Of a stretch of DNA of 64,000 nt, positions 24,468-32,863 are shown piece after piece. Where the stretch lies: contig CANJHY010000002.1 in NCBI GenBank assembly GCA_947474275.1, forward strand, positions 15,035 to 79,034. Direction: 5' to 3'. Under the pieces are notes generated by a model. It had not been told where the DNA came from, did not search any database, and saw nothing but the letters and a program-made list of their open reading frames with translations. Source of the DNA: PALSA-1004 sp947474275. GTDB taxonomy: Bacteria > Pseudomonadota > Gammaproteobacteria > Burkholderiales > SG8-41. The translations under genes and the position numbers were made by a program. Within the stretch, counting starts at the first letter, position 1. Each line of letters begins with the position of its first letter.

Positions 24468-25553
24468 ATGCTCTTAGAACTCGCGCAGTGGCTGGCCAAG
24501 GACATCCGCGCGTTCAACGTGTTCGGCTATATCACGCTGCGCGCGGTGCTGGCCTGCCTGACCGCTTTGCTGATGACGTTCATGGTCGGCCCGACGATGA
24601 TCCGCCGCCTGACGTCGTACAAAATCGGCCAGTCGGTGCGCGACGACGGTCCGCAGTCGCATTTGCCGAAGGCCGGCACGCCGACGATGGGCGGCGCGCT
24701 GATTTTGGTATCGGTGCTGGTGACGACGCTGTTGTGGGCGGATCTTGAAAACCGCTTCGTGTGGGTGGTGATCGCCGCCACTTTCGGCTTCGGCGTGATC
24801 GGCTGGGTCGACGATTACCGCAAGGTTGTGCACCGCAATCCCAAGGGCCTGTCGGCGCGCGTCAAGTTCTTCTGGCAGTCGCTGGTCGGCCTGACCGTGG
24901 CATGCATCATTGCGTTCAGCACCAATTTACCGGCGCAAACCGAATTTATCGTGCCGTTTTTCAAAAACGTCGCCTATCCGCTTGGCGTTATCGGTTTCAT
25001 TTCCCTGACTTATCTCGTGATCGTCGGCACCAGTAACGCGGTCAATTTGACCGACGGCCTCGACGGTCTCGCCATCATGCCGACCGTGATGGTGGCGAGC
25101 GCGCTCGGCGTGTTCGCCTATGTCGCGGGCAACGCGGTGTTCGCCAAGTACCTCGGGTTTCCGTATATCCCGGGTGCCGGCGAACTCACGGTGTTCTGCG
25201 GAGCGCTCGCCGGCGCGGGCCTCGCTTTCCTGTGGTTCAACGCTTATCCCGCCGAAGTTTTTATGGGCGACGTCGGCGCGCTGGCTCTCGGTGCGGCGCT
25301 CGGCACCATCGCGGTCATCGTGCGCCAGGAGATCGTGCTTTTCATCATGGGCGGCGTGTTCGTGGTCGAGACATTGTCGGTGGTGCTGCAGGTGTTGTCT
25401 TTCAAACTGACCGGCAAACGCATATTCCGCATGGCGCCGCTGCATCACCATTACGAATTGAAAGGCTGGAAAGAAAATCAAGTCGTGGTTCGCTTCTGGA
25501 TCATCACGATGATACTTGTATTAGTAGGACTCTCAACATTGAAGCTGCGGTGA
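24468..25553 (+). CDS. mraY: phospho-MurNAc-pentapeptide transferase MraY
   Basis: 361 residues, about ten transmembrane helices. It makes lipid I. Motifs: GTPTMGGALIL, GWVDDYRK, the catalytic NLTDGLDGLA, FMGDVGALALG and the C-terminal MAPLHHHYELKGWKENQVV. GAGG precedes the ATG. The last twenty codons (25494-25553) use codons rare in this window (ATA, CTT, GTA, TTA, GTA, GGA, TCA, ACA), while a second copy of the same peptide end with GC-rich codons lies 162 bp downstream. The functional end may thus be a replacement; see the duplicated-end feature. Confidence 0.97.
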   Translation: MLLELAQWLAKDIRAFNVFGYITLRAVLACLTALLMTFMVGPTMIRRLTSYKIGQSVRDDGPQSHLPKAGTPTMGGALILVSVLVTTLLWADLENRFVWVVIAATFGFGVIGWVDDYRKVVHRNPKGLSARVKFFWQSLVGLTVACIIAFSTNLPAQTEFIVPFFKNVAYPLGVIGFISLTYLVIVGTSNAVNLTDGLDGLAIMPTVMVASALGVFAYVAGNAVFAKYLGFPYIPGAGELTVFCGALAGAGLAFLWFNAYPAEVFMGDVGALALGAALGTIAVIVRQEIVLFIMGGVFVVETLSVVLQVLSFKLTGKRIFRMAPLHHHYELKGWKENQVVVRFWIITMILVLVGLSTLKLR

Positions 25554-25715
25554 CAAGAGATGAGTGAAGCGGACTACGGGTTGATTTCGGCGGAGGCTAA
25601 CTTGCAGCGCAAGTTAAGCGCGCAGCGCGGCCGTAGCCAAAATCAACCCGTGAGGTTTTGGATCATCACGATGATGTTGGTTCTCGTTGGCTTGTCGACT
25701 TTGAAGTTGCGCTAG
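25494..25715 (+). repeat. duplicated mraY 3' end flanking a palindromic insert
   Basis: Copy 1 (25494-25553) and copy 2 (25656-25715) both encode FWIITM-(I/M)-LVLVGLSTLKLR and a stop; 18 of 19 residues agree, yet most codons in the second two-thirds differ synonymously. The insert holds 12-bp inverted arms ACGGGTTGATTT (25576-25587) and AAATCAACCCGT (25640-25651), and inside them an 8-bp-arm palindrome TAACTTGC-AGC-GCAAGTTA (25598-25616). Copy 2 adjoins murD. It is an untranslated relic unless mraY is read differently. Confidence 0.9.
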
Positions 25716-25738
25716 GAAGCAGACGCAGATGAACGCAC

Positions 25739-27118
25739 ATGGATTTGAGGGGTAAAAAAGTCTTGGTACTCGGACTGGGCGATACCGGGCTGTCGATGGC
25801 GCGCTGGCTCAGGCGGCGCGGCGCCATCGTATCGGTCGCCGATACGCGCGCCGCACCGCCGCACGCGGCGACGCTGGCGCGCGAGCTGCCCGATGTCGCG
25901 TTCGAGCACGGGGATTTTCGCGAGGCGAGCCTGCGCGCAGCCGAATTGATCGCGATCAGTCCCGGCATCGATCGCCGCACGCCGGCAGTGGCGGCGGCGA
26001 TCCGGCGCAATACGCCGGTAGCGGGCGACATCGAATTCTTTTTGCAGGCGTTGCCGCAACACGCGCGCCCGCTGCCGCGCATCGTCGCGGTGACCGGTAC
26101 CAATGGCAAGAGCACGACCACGCAAATGGCAGGTGATATCTGCGCCGCCGCGGGGCATGACATCGTGGTCGCCGGCAATATCGGCACGCCCGTGCTGGAT
26201 ACGCTCACCGCGATCGAGAACGGCAGGGCCGCGCCGAGTGCTTTCGTGCTCGAGTTGTCGAGTTTCCAGCTCGAGAGCACGGCGAGCCTCAATGCTGATG
26301 CGGCGACTATGCTGAACCTGTCGGAAGATCATCTCGACCGCTACGACGGCATGGCCGATTACGCAGCGGCCAAGGCGCGCGTGTTCCACGGCGATGGCGC
26401 GCAGGTGCTGAATCGCGACGACACGCGAAGCGCGGCGATGGCTTTGCCTGGCCGCGAGGTGTTGAGTTTCGGCCTTGATGCGCCGGATTCCGACCGTGCA
26501 TGGGGCATTGCGCAGCGCGACGGCAAAATATGGCTCGCGCGCGGCGACCGCACGTTGATGGCGGTCGATGAATTGCCGATTGCTGGACTGCATAACGCGG
26601 CGAATGCGCTGGCGGCCGGTGCTTTGTGTCACGCCATTGGTGTTGCAGATGCACCCATCGTCAAAGGCTGGCGCGAATTCAAGGGACTGCCGCATCGCGT
26701 CGAAAAAGTCGCCGCCATCGACGGCGTCAATTATTACGATGACTCCAAGGGCACCAACGTGGGTTCCACGGTGGCGGCGCTGAACGGCTTTACCCAGCCG
26801 GTGGTGCTGATCGCCGGCGGCGACGGCAAAGGCCAGGATTTCAGTCCGCTGCGCGAACCCGTCAAGCGCCGCGCGCGTGCCGTGGTGCTGATCGGCCGCG
26901 ACCGCGAACAGATTGCCATTGCCATCGCCGGCAGCGGTGTCGCGATCGAACGCGCCGGCGACATGGTGGCGGCGGTGCGGCTGGCGCGCGCAGCTAGCCG
27001 CAGCGGCGACGCCGTGCTGCTGTCGCCGGCGTGCGCGAGCTACGACATGTTCAAAAACTACGGGCACCGCGGTGAAGTGTTCGCCGATGCGGTGAGAAAA
27101 GAGGTGGTCCGTGGCTGA
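25739..27118 (+). CDS. murD: UDP-MurNAc-L-Ala--D-Glu ligase MurD
   Basis: 459 residues. N-terminal Rossmann domain (VLVLGLGDTGLSMARWL), central ATPase (VAVTGTNGKSTTTQM at about 117-131; VLELSSFQLE; NLSEDHLDRYDGM), C-terminal domain with INYYDDSKGTNVGST-like spacing (YYDDSKGTN) and SPACASYDMFKNYGHRG. All catalytic positions are intact. The weak ribosome binding site is notable given the 23 nt between the relic mraY end and this ATG. It overlaps ftsW by 8 nt. Confidence 0.97.
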   Translation: MDLRGKKVLVLGLGDTGLSMARWLRRRGAIVSVADTRAAPPHAATLARELPDVAFEHGDFREASLRAAELIAISPGIDRRTPAVAAAIRRNTPVAGDIEFFLQALPQHARPLPRIVAVTGTNGKSTTTQMAGDICAAAGHDIVVAGNIGTPVLDTLTAIENGRAAPSAFVLELSSFQLESTASLNADAATMLNLSEDHLDRYDGMADYAAAKARVFHGDGAQVLNRDDTRSAAMALPGREVLSFGLDAPDSDRAWGIAQRDGKIWLARGDRTLMAVDELPIAGLHNAANALAAGALCHAIGVADAPIVKGWREFKGLPHRVEKVAAIDGVNYYDDSKGTNVGSTVAALNGFTQPVVLIAGGDGKGQDFSPLREPVKRRARAVVLIGRDREQIAIAIAGSGVAIERAGDMVAAVRLARAASRSGDAVLLSPACASYDMFKNYGHRGEVFADAVRKEVVRG

Positions 27119-28289
27119 GGCGAGCACGATGTTCTATGCCGATGTGAAAAGCCGTCCGCCGCCCGGGGAGTTCGACCGCGCGCTCGCGTGGAGCGCAACT
27201 GCGTTGCTGGCACTGGGCCTCGTGATGGTCTATTCGTCGTCGATCGCGATTGCCGAAGCGAGCCGTGTCAGTGGCCAGCAACCCACTTACTACCTGATGC
27301 GGCACGGCATGTTCCTCGCACTCAGTCTTTTCATGGCGACGGTCGCTTTCCAGCTGCCGACGCGCGTGTGGCAAAAAGCGGCGCCTTACCTGTTCCTCTT
27401 TGGCGCCGGCCTGCTTGTGCTTGTTTTGGTGCCGGGCGTAGGGCGCGAAGTCAACGGCAGCCAGCGCTGGCTGTCGCTGTATCTCTTCAATCTGCAGCCG
27501 TCCGAACTGATGAAGCTGTTCGCGGTGCTTTACGCGGCCGACTACACGGTGCGCAAGTCGGATTACATGCATAGCCTGACCAAGGGATTTCTGCCGCTTT
27601 TCATAGTCATGCTTCTGGTCGGCGGGCTATTGCTGGGCGAGCCGGATTTCGGCGCGTTCGCCGTCATCACAGTCATCGCCATGGGCATATTGTTTTTGGG
27701 CGGCGTGAACTGGAAACCGTTCGCCGGACTCATCGTGCTCCTGCTCATTGGCTTCGTGCTGCTCATTTGGCTGTCGCCGTACCGCATGCAGCGGGTGGTG
27801 GGCTTCATGGATCCATGGGCCGACCCGTTCGGCAAAGGCTACCAACTGTCGCACGCTCTGATCGCGTTCGGCCGCGGCGAATGGCTGGGCGTCGGGCTCG
27901 GCGGCAGTGTCGAAAAACTTTTTTATCTGCCCGAAGCGCATACCGATTTTCTGCTCGCAGTGATCGCCGAGGAACTCGGTTTCGCCGGCGTCGCACTGGT
28001 GATTGCACTGTTCGTAACTATGGTCGTGCGCGCGTTCGCGATCGGCCGCCAGGCTGCGGCACTTGAGCGCAATTTCCCCGCGCTGGTCGCGCAGGGCATA
28101 GGCCTGTGGCTGGGCGTGCAGGCGATCATCAACATGGGCGTCAATATGGGCGTGTTGCCGACCAAGGGCCTGACACTGCCGTTGCTGTCGTTCGGCGGCA
28201 GCGGCATCGCCGCCAATTGCTGCGCGCTCGCCGTCCTGTTGAGAGTGGACTGGGAGAACAGGCAGCTCTTGAGAGGTGTGAAAGTATGA
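27111..28289 (+). CDS. ftsW: septal peptidoglycan polymerase FtsW
   Basis: 392 residues, SEDS glycosyltransferase with ten predicted helices that works with FtsI. Landmarks: VMVYSSSIAIAE, NGSQRWLSL, FNLQPSELMKLF, GEPDFGAFAVI, DPFGKGYQLSHALIAFGRGE, LPEAHTDFLLAVIAEELGF and LTLPLLSFGGSGIAANC. The start is the GTG at 27111, preceded by GAGG at good spacing; it overlaps the murD end. Its last residues (RGVKV) are read from DNA that pairs with the repeat starting murG. Confidence 0.96.
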   Translation: MAEASTMFYADVKSRPPPGEFDRALAWSATALLALGLVMVYSSSIAIAEASRVSGQQPTYYLMRHGMFLALSLFMATVAFQLPTRVWQKAAPYLFLFGAGLLVLVLVPGVGREVNGSQRWLSLYLFNLQPSELMKLFAVLYAADYTVRKSDYMHSLTKGFLPLFIVMLLVGGLLLGEPDFGAFAVITVIAMGILFLGGVNWKPFAGLIVLLLIGFVLLIWLSPYRMQRVVGFMDPWADPFGKGYQLSHALIAFGRGEWLGVGLGGSVEKLFYLPEAHTDFLLAVIAEELGFAGVALVIALFVTMVVRAFAIGRQAAALERNFPALVAQGIGLWLGVQAIINMGVNMGVLPTKGLTLPLLSFGGSGIAANCCALAVLLRVDWENRQLLRGVKV

Positions 28290-28320
28290 CCGTCTCACAC
28301 CCCTCGCCTCCCGCCTCTCG
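28275..28320. repeat. heptamer-type repeat at the ftsW/murG junction
   Basis: GAGGTGTGA (about 28273-28281) is matched by the inverse TCACACCCCTC (28294-28304), followed by CTCGCCTCCCGCCTCTCG-like units of the CCTCTCG family. The array encodes the polar start of MurG (SHPSPPASR) and the end of FtsW. Confidence 0.6.
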
Positions 28321-29383
28321 AACCATAATGATTATGGCGGGCGGCACCGGCGGCCATATATTCCCCGCATTGTCGCTAGCCGAAAATCTGCGTGCGCAGG
28401 GCTGGAACATCGTCTGGCTAGGTGCGAAGACCGGGATGGAAGCAACACTCGTTGCGCCCAAGGGTTATACGATGGCGTGGATCAGCATGACCGGAGTGCG
28501 CGGCAAAAGCCTGCTGCGCCTCGCGTTGCTGCCGCTCGATTTGCTGATCGCATTCTGGCAAAGCGCACGCGCCATTTTCACGCACCGACCGGACGTCGTG
28601 CTCGGTATGGGCGGCTATGTGTCGTTTCCGGGCGGCATGATGGCGTCGCTGCTGAATCGTCCGCTGGTGATCCATGAACAGAATTCTATAGCCGGCCTCG
28701 CCAATAAAGTGCTCGCGAAAGTTGCGGATCGCGTGCTGGCTGGATTTCCGGCGCCGTTCGGCGCGTCGACGGCGGTCATCTGGACGGGGAATCCGGTGCG
28801 CAATGAAATCACCGGCATTGCCGCGCCCGAGGCGCGTTATCGCGCACGCAGCGGCGTACTGCGGCTCACCGTCATTGGCGGCAGCCTGGGCGCGCAGGCG
28901 CTGAACGAAACCGTGCCGCAGGCGCTGGCCCTGTTGCCGGCGGCCGAGCGTCCGCTGGTCACGCATCAGTCGGGTGAGCGTCATATCGCGCAGATCCAGG
29001 ACAATTATCAGCGCGCCGGTGTCACGGCGACGTTGGTACCGTTTATTGCCGACATGGCGGCGCAGTATGCGAACGCCGATCTCATCATCTGCCGCGCCGG
29101 CGCCTTGACCATTGCTGAACTCGCCGCCGCCGGTATCGCCAGCGTGCTGGTGCCGTTCCCGCACGCCGTTGACGATCATCAGACGCACAACGCGCGTTTC
29201 CTCAGCGAGCCCGGCGCCGCGGTGCTGGTGCCGCAGGGCGAGTTCACCGCGCAAAAGCTTGCATCGTTGCTCAGTGGTTTTACGCGCGAAGCCTTGCTTG
29301 CGATGGCGCAGAAAGCACGTAACTTAGGTAAGCCGGACGCAACCCAAGCCGTAGCTTCGGAATGTATGAGGTTGGTCGCATGA
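28286..29383 (+). CDS. murG: UDP-GlcNAc:lipid I N-acetylglucosaminyltransferase MurG
   Basis: 365 residues, makes lipid II at the inner membrane face. IMIMAGGTGGHIFPAL (about 14-29) is the acceptor-side glycine loop; LGMGGYVSFPGG, VIHEQNSIAGLANK, VIGGSLGAQALNE and ICRAGALTIAEL follow. It overlaps ftsW as ATGA. Residues 2-13 (TVSHPSPPASRT) are unusual for the family and come from a CCTCTCG-type repeat. The stop overlaps a relic murC start, also as ATGA. Confidence 0.96.
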   Translation: MTVSHPSPPASRTIMIMAGGTGGHIFPALSLAENLRAQGWNIVWLGAKTGMEATLVAPKGYTMAWISMTGVRGKSLLRLALLPLDLLIAFWQSARAIFTHRPDVVLGMGGYVSFPGGMMASLLNRPLVIHEQNSIAGLANKVLAKVADRVLAGFPAPFGASTAVIWTGNPVRNEITGIAAPEARYRARSGVLRLTVIGGSLGAQALNETVPQALALLPAAERPLVTHQSGERHIAQIQDNYQRAGVTATLVPFIADMAAQYANADLIICRAGALTIAELAAAGIASVLVPFPHAVDDHQTHNARFLSEPGAAVLVPQGEFTAQKLASLLSGFTREALLAMAQKARNLGKPDATQAVASECMRLVA

Positions 29384-29541
29384 GATACAAAGTCAAACGC
29401 GTGCACTTTGTGGGTATAGGCGGGACCGACACGAGCAGGAAGCAGGGGCCCGTCGCCTTTGGGGCGACGGGATGCGACCGGCCGCGAGTGGCGTCGGCCG
29501 CCGGTTTTACCGTGCCCATCCGTGCCGGTGGTGCGCGATGA
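29380..29541 (+). repeat. duplicated murC 5' end with palindromic insert (53-codon relic frame)
   Basis: ATG 29380 opens 14-15 codons (MRYKVKRVHFVGIGG) that recur at 29538 as the true murC start with three synonymous changes. After the shared part the frame runs through an insert carrying the hairpin CCCGTCGCC (29449-29457) / GGCGACGGG (29463-29471) and stops at TGA 29539-29541, overlapping the real murC ATG as ATGA. The murG stop likewise overlaps the first ATG. The 158-bp insertion therefore kept coupling on both sides. Confidence 0.88.
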
Positions 29542-30953
29542 GATACAAAGTCAAACGCGTGCATTTCGTTGGTATAGGCGGTTCGGGGATGAGCGGCATC
29601 GCCGAAGTGCTGCTCAATCTCGGTTTCGACGTGAGCGGTTCGGACCTGAATGACAGCAGCGTGACGCAGCGACTGAAATCGCTCGGCGCCAAAGTCGTGA
29701 AAGGGCACGCCGCAGAAAACATCTCGGCGGCCGATGCGGTCGTGATCTCGAGCGCGGTTAAAGACGACAATCCGGAAGTCGTGGCGGCGCGCGCGCACAA
29801 GATTCCGGTGGTGCCGCGCGCGATGATGCTGGCCGAGCTGATGCGGCTGAAGCAGGGCATCGCGGTCGCCGGCACGCACGGCAAAACGACGACGACCAGC
29901 CTGGTGGCGAGCATTCTGGCCGAAGCCGGCATGGACCCGACGTTTGTGATCGGCGGGCGGCTGGAGGCGGCGGGCTCTCACGCCAAGCTCGGCAGCGGCG
30001 AATTCATCGTCGTCGAGGCCGACGAATCGGACGCTTCGTTTCTGTATCTCGCGCCGGTGCTCTCGGTGGTCACCAATATAGACGCCGACCACATGGAGAC
30101 CTACGGCCATTACTTCGGCCGCCTGCGCCAGGCTTTCCTCGACTTCGTGCAGCGCCTGCCGTTCTACGGCACCGCGGTGTTGTGTGTCGATGACCCTAAT
30201 GTGCGCGAAATCATGCCGGCCGTAACGAAACCGATCACGACCTACGGTCTGTCTGAAGCCGCGCAAATACGCGCCGTCGATCTCAAGCCCGATGCGGGGC
30301 GCATGCGCTTTCGCGTAACGCGCAGCGACGCGCGCGGCAATAAGCTGCCCGATCTCGAAGTAGTGCTCAACCTTGCCGGCGCGCACAACGTGCTGAACGC
30401 GCTGGCGGCGATAGCGGTCGGCATGGAAGTCGGCGCGCCGGATGCTGCCATCGTCAAGGCGCTGGCGGATTTCAAAGGCGTGGGCCGCCGCTTCCAGCGT
30501 TATGGCGAAGTGCTACTCGATCCCGACAACAAAGCGGGCGGCCACTACACGCTGATCGACGATTACGGCCATCACCCGGCGGAAATGGCGGCAACGCTCG
30601 CCGCGGCGCGCGGCGCGTTTCCGGGCCGCCGCATCGTGCTCGCGTTCCAGCCGCACCGTTACACGCGCACACGCGATTGCTTCGAGGATTTCGTGCGGGT
30701 GCTTTCCACCGTCGACGCACTTCTGCTCACCGAAGTTTATGCGGCAGGCGAAACGCCGATAGTCGCTGCCGATGGCCGTGCGCTGGTGCGCGCAGTGCGC
30801 GTGCAGGGCAAGGTGGAACCGGTATTCGTCGAGAAAGTCGCAGACTTTCCGGACGCAGTGAGCAATGCGGTACGCGACGGCGACGTCGTGCTGGTCATGG
30901 GTGCGGGTTCGATCGGTGCGGTACCCGCGATGCTGAGCGGCGGGCAACGGTGA
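29538..30953 (+). CDS. murC: UDP-N-acetylmuramate--L-alanine ligase MurC
   Basis: 471 residues. HFVGIGGSGMSGIAEVLLN (about 9-27) is the N-terminal nucleotide-sugar loop; VAGTHGKTTTTSLVAS (about 113-128) the ATP loop; VEADESDASFL and NIDADHMETYG the central motifs; IDDYGHHPAEMAATL and FQPHRYTRTRD the C-terminal ones. I choose ATG 29538, where the sequence becomes continuous with the family; an in-frame ATG at 29472 starts within the insert and adds unrelated residues. Confidence 0.96.
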   Translation: MRYKVKRVHFVGIGGSGMSGIAEVLLNLGFDVSGSDLNDSSVTQRLKSLGAKVVKGHAAENISAADAVVISSAVKDDNPEVVAARAHKIPVVPRAMMLAELMRLKQGIAVAGTHGKTTTTSLVASILAEAGMDPTFVIGGRLEAAGSHAKLGSGEFIVVEADESDASFLYLAPVLSVVTNIDADHMETYGHYFGRLRQAFLDFVQRLPFYGTAVLCVDDPNVREIMPAVTKPITTYGLSEAAQIRAVDLKPDAGRMRFRVTRSDARGNKLPDLEVVLNLAGAHNVLNALAAIAVGMEVGAPDAAIVKALADFKGVGRRFQRYGEVLLDPDNKAGGHYTLIDDYGHHPAEMAATLAAARGAFPGRRIVLAFQPHRYTRTRDCFEDFVRVLSTVDALLLTEVYAAGETPIVAADGRALVRAVRVQGKVEPVFVEKVADFPDAVSNAVRDGDVVLVMGAGSIGAVPAMLSGGQR

Positions 30954-30963
30954 TGCGAACGCG

Positions 30964-31884
30964 ATGAACATGGCGGACCAGAAAAATCTGTTGTGGGGCG
31001 AAGCGCGGCGCAACGAGCCGATGGCACGCCACACGAGCTGGCGCGCGGGCGGCAGCGCAGAGCGTGCCTACATGCCGGTCGATCTCGAAGATATGCGCCT
31101 CTTTCTCGCATCGTTGCCGCGCCACGAGCCGGTTTACGTGGTCGGGCTCGGCAGCAATCTGCTGGTGCGCGATGGCGGCCTGCGCGGCACTGTCATTTTT
31201 ACGCATGGCGCATTGAAGGAAATCCGCTCCGAAGGCAATGCGATCTACGCCGAGGCCGGCGTACCGAACCCGAAGCTGGCGCGGTTCGCGGCGATGCACG
31301 AATTGGTCGGCGCGGAATTCATGGCCGGCATACCCGGCACGGTCGGCGGCGCGCTGACGATGAACGCCGGTTGCTACGGCGGCGAGGCCTGGGGCATCGT
31401 CGAAAGCGTCACCACGCTGGACCGCACCGGCCAGCTGCACCAGCGCACGCCGGCCAACTACGAAATCGGCTACCGCAGCGTGAAGCTGCGCGACGGCGGG
31501 GAGGAATGGTTCGCGGCGGCGCGCTTCAAGCTGCCGCCCGGCGACGGCGTGAAGTCGCGCGCCACCATCAAGCAATTGCTCGAGCGCCGCATCGCCGCCC
31601 AGCCGCTCAATATACCGAATGCCGGTTCGGTGTTTCGCAACCCGCCGAACGACCATGCGGCGCGCCTGATCGAAGCCTGCGGGCTCAAGGGCCGCGCGCT
31701 GGGCGGCGCCATGATCTCGGAGAAACACGCCAATTTCATCGTCAATACTGGTCATGCGCGCGCCGCCGACATCGAGACGCTGATCGAGACCGCGCACAGC
31801 GCAGTGCTGGAGAAGTTCGGCATCGATCTCGAACGCGAAGTACGCATTATTGGAGAGGCGAAAGCCGAGAGGGGAGAGGCGTGA
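30964..31884 (+). CDS. murB: UDP-N-acetylenolpyruvoylglucosamine reductase MurB
   Basis: 306 residues, FAD/NADPH enzyme completing UDP-MurNAc. Motifs: NEPMARHTSWRAGGSAE, VVGLGSNLLVRDGGLRG, AGIPGTVGGALTMNAGCYGGE, YEIGYRSVKL, and PNAGSVFRNPPNDHAARLIE with a catalytic serine in GSVFRNP. The end should be near EREVRIIGE; the final residues AKAERGEA are encoded by the left arm of a heptamer repeat. Confidence 0.95.
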   Translation: MNMADQKNLLWGEARRNEPMARHTSWRAGGSAERAYMPVDLEDMRLFLASLPRHEPVYVVGLGSNLLVRDGGLRGTVIFTHGALKEIRSEGNAIYAEAGVPNPKLARFAAMHELVGAEFMAGIPGTVGGALTMNAGCYGGEAWGIVESVTTLDRTGQLHQRTPANYEIGYRSVKLRDGGEEWFAAARFKLPPGDGVKSRATIKQLLERRIAAQPLNIPNAGSVFRNPPNDHAARLIEACGLKGRALGGAMISEKHANFIVNTGHARAADIETLIETAHSAVLEKFGIDLEREVRIIGEAKAERGEA

Positions 31885-31958
31885 AATCCTCCGTCCATAT
31901 CCCGTCTGGCTGGAGAACAGTATGAATACGCCTCTCGCCTTGCGCCTCTCGCCTCTCG
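31852..31958. repeat. heptamer hairpin, CGAGAGG family, murB/ddlB junction
   Basis: Left arm 31852-31880 (units GAGAGGC, GAGAGGG) and right arm 31930-31958 (CCTCTCG units) are inverted copies about 50 nt apart. The left arm ends murB; the right arm encodes residues 4-13 of DdlB. Confidence 0.75.
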
Positions 31959-32863
31959 ATTTTGGGAAGGTCGCGGTCCTCATGGGCGGCCGCTCGGCGG
32001 AAAGGGAGATTTCCCTGCTCTCGGGCAACGCGGTGCTGGCAGGGCTGCGCCGCAAAGGCGTGGATGCGCACGCTTTCGACCCGTCCGAGCGCTCGTTGTT
32101 CGAATTGAAAAGCGACGGCTACGCGCGCGTGTTTCTCGCGTTGCATGGCCGTTATGGCGAAGACGGCACGGTGCAGGGCGCGCTCGAGTTGATGGAAGTT
32201 CCGTATACCGGCAGTGGCGTGATGGCGTCCGCGCTGTGCCTCGATAAATTGCGCACCAAGCTGATCTGGCTCGCCAGCGACATCCCGACGCCGCGCTACG
32301 CAGTGCTGACGGCACAGAGTGATTGGGCGAAGGTCGCTAAAGATCTCGGGCTGCCGCTGGTAGTGAAGCCCGCGCATGAAGGGTCAAGCATCGGGCTTAC
32401 CAAGGTGGCATCGGTCGAAAAGATCGAAGCTGCGTATGAACTCGCGGCAAAGTGCGACACGCTGGTGATCGCCGAAGAATTTATCGGCGGCCGCGAGCTT
32501 ACTGCCGCGTTCATCGACGACCGTGCCCTGCCGCTGATCCGCATCGAGGCGCCGCAGGGCAACTACGACTACCAGCACAAATATTTCAGCGACGACACGC
32601 AGTACCACTGTCCGAGCGGTCTGCCCGCGGCGCAGGAGCAGGTGCTGCAGGCGACCGTCATGCGCGCTGCCGCCGCGCTTGGTTGCGCCGGGTGGGGACG
32701 CGCCGATCTCATGCTGCGTGACGACGGCAAGGCATTTCTGCTGGAGATGAATACCACGCCGGGCATGACCGGACATTCGCTGGTGCCGATGGCGGCGCGC
32801 GTTGCCGGCATTGAGTTCGATGATCTGGTAGTAAAAATTCTGGAGTTGGCCCATGTGGGATAA
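31922..32863 (+). CDS. ddlB: D-alanine--D-alanine ligase
   Basis: 313 residues, ATP-grasp. KVAVLMGGRSAEREISLLSG (about 15-34), YGEDGTVQGALELMEVPYTGSG, VVKPAHEGSSIGLTKV, EEFIGGRELTAAF, DYQHKYFSDDTQYHCPSGL and LEMNTTPGMTGHSLVP. Residues 2-14 (NTPLALRLSPLDF) are not family sequence but come from the right arm of a CCTCTCG repeat; a near-identical peptide starts the SdhB-like protein at 60454. It overlaps ftsQ by 11 nt. Confidence 0.96.
   Translation: MNTPLALRLSPLDFGKVAVLMGGRSAEREISLLSGNAVLAGLRRKGVDAHAFDPSERSLFELKSDGYARVFLALHGRYGEDGTVQGALELMEVPYTGSGVMASALCLDKLRTKLIWLASDIPTPRYAVLTAQSDWAKVAKDLGLPLVVKPAHEGSSIGLTKVASVEKIEAAYELAAKCDTLVIAEEFIGGRELTAAFIDDRALPLIRIEAPQGNYDYQHKYFSDDTQYHCPSGLPAAQEQVLQATVMRAAAALGCAGWGRADLMLRDDGKAFLLEMNTTPGMTGHSLVPMAARVAGIEFDDLVVKILELAHVG

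Noticed and set aside
25712..27127. 471-codon frame on the minus strand
   Set aside because: Antisense to murD; no start signal or motif.
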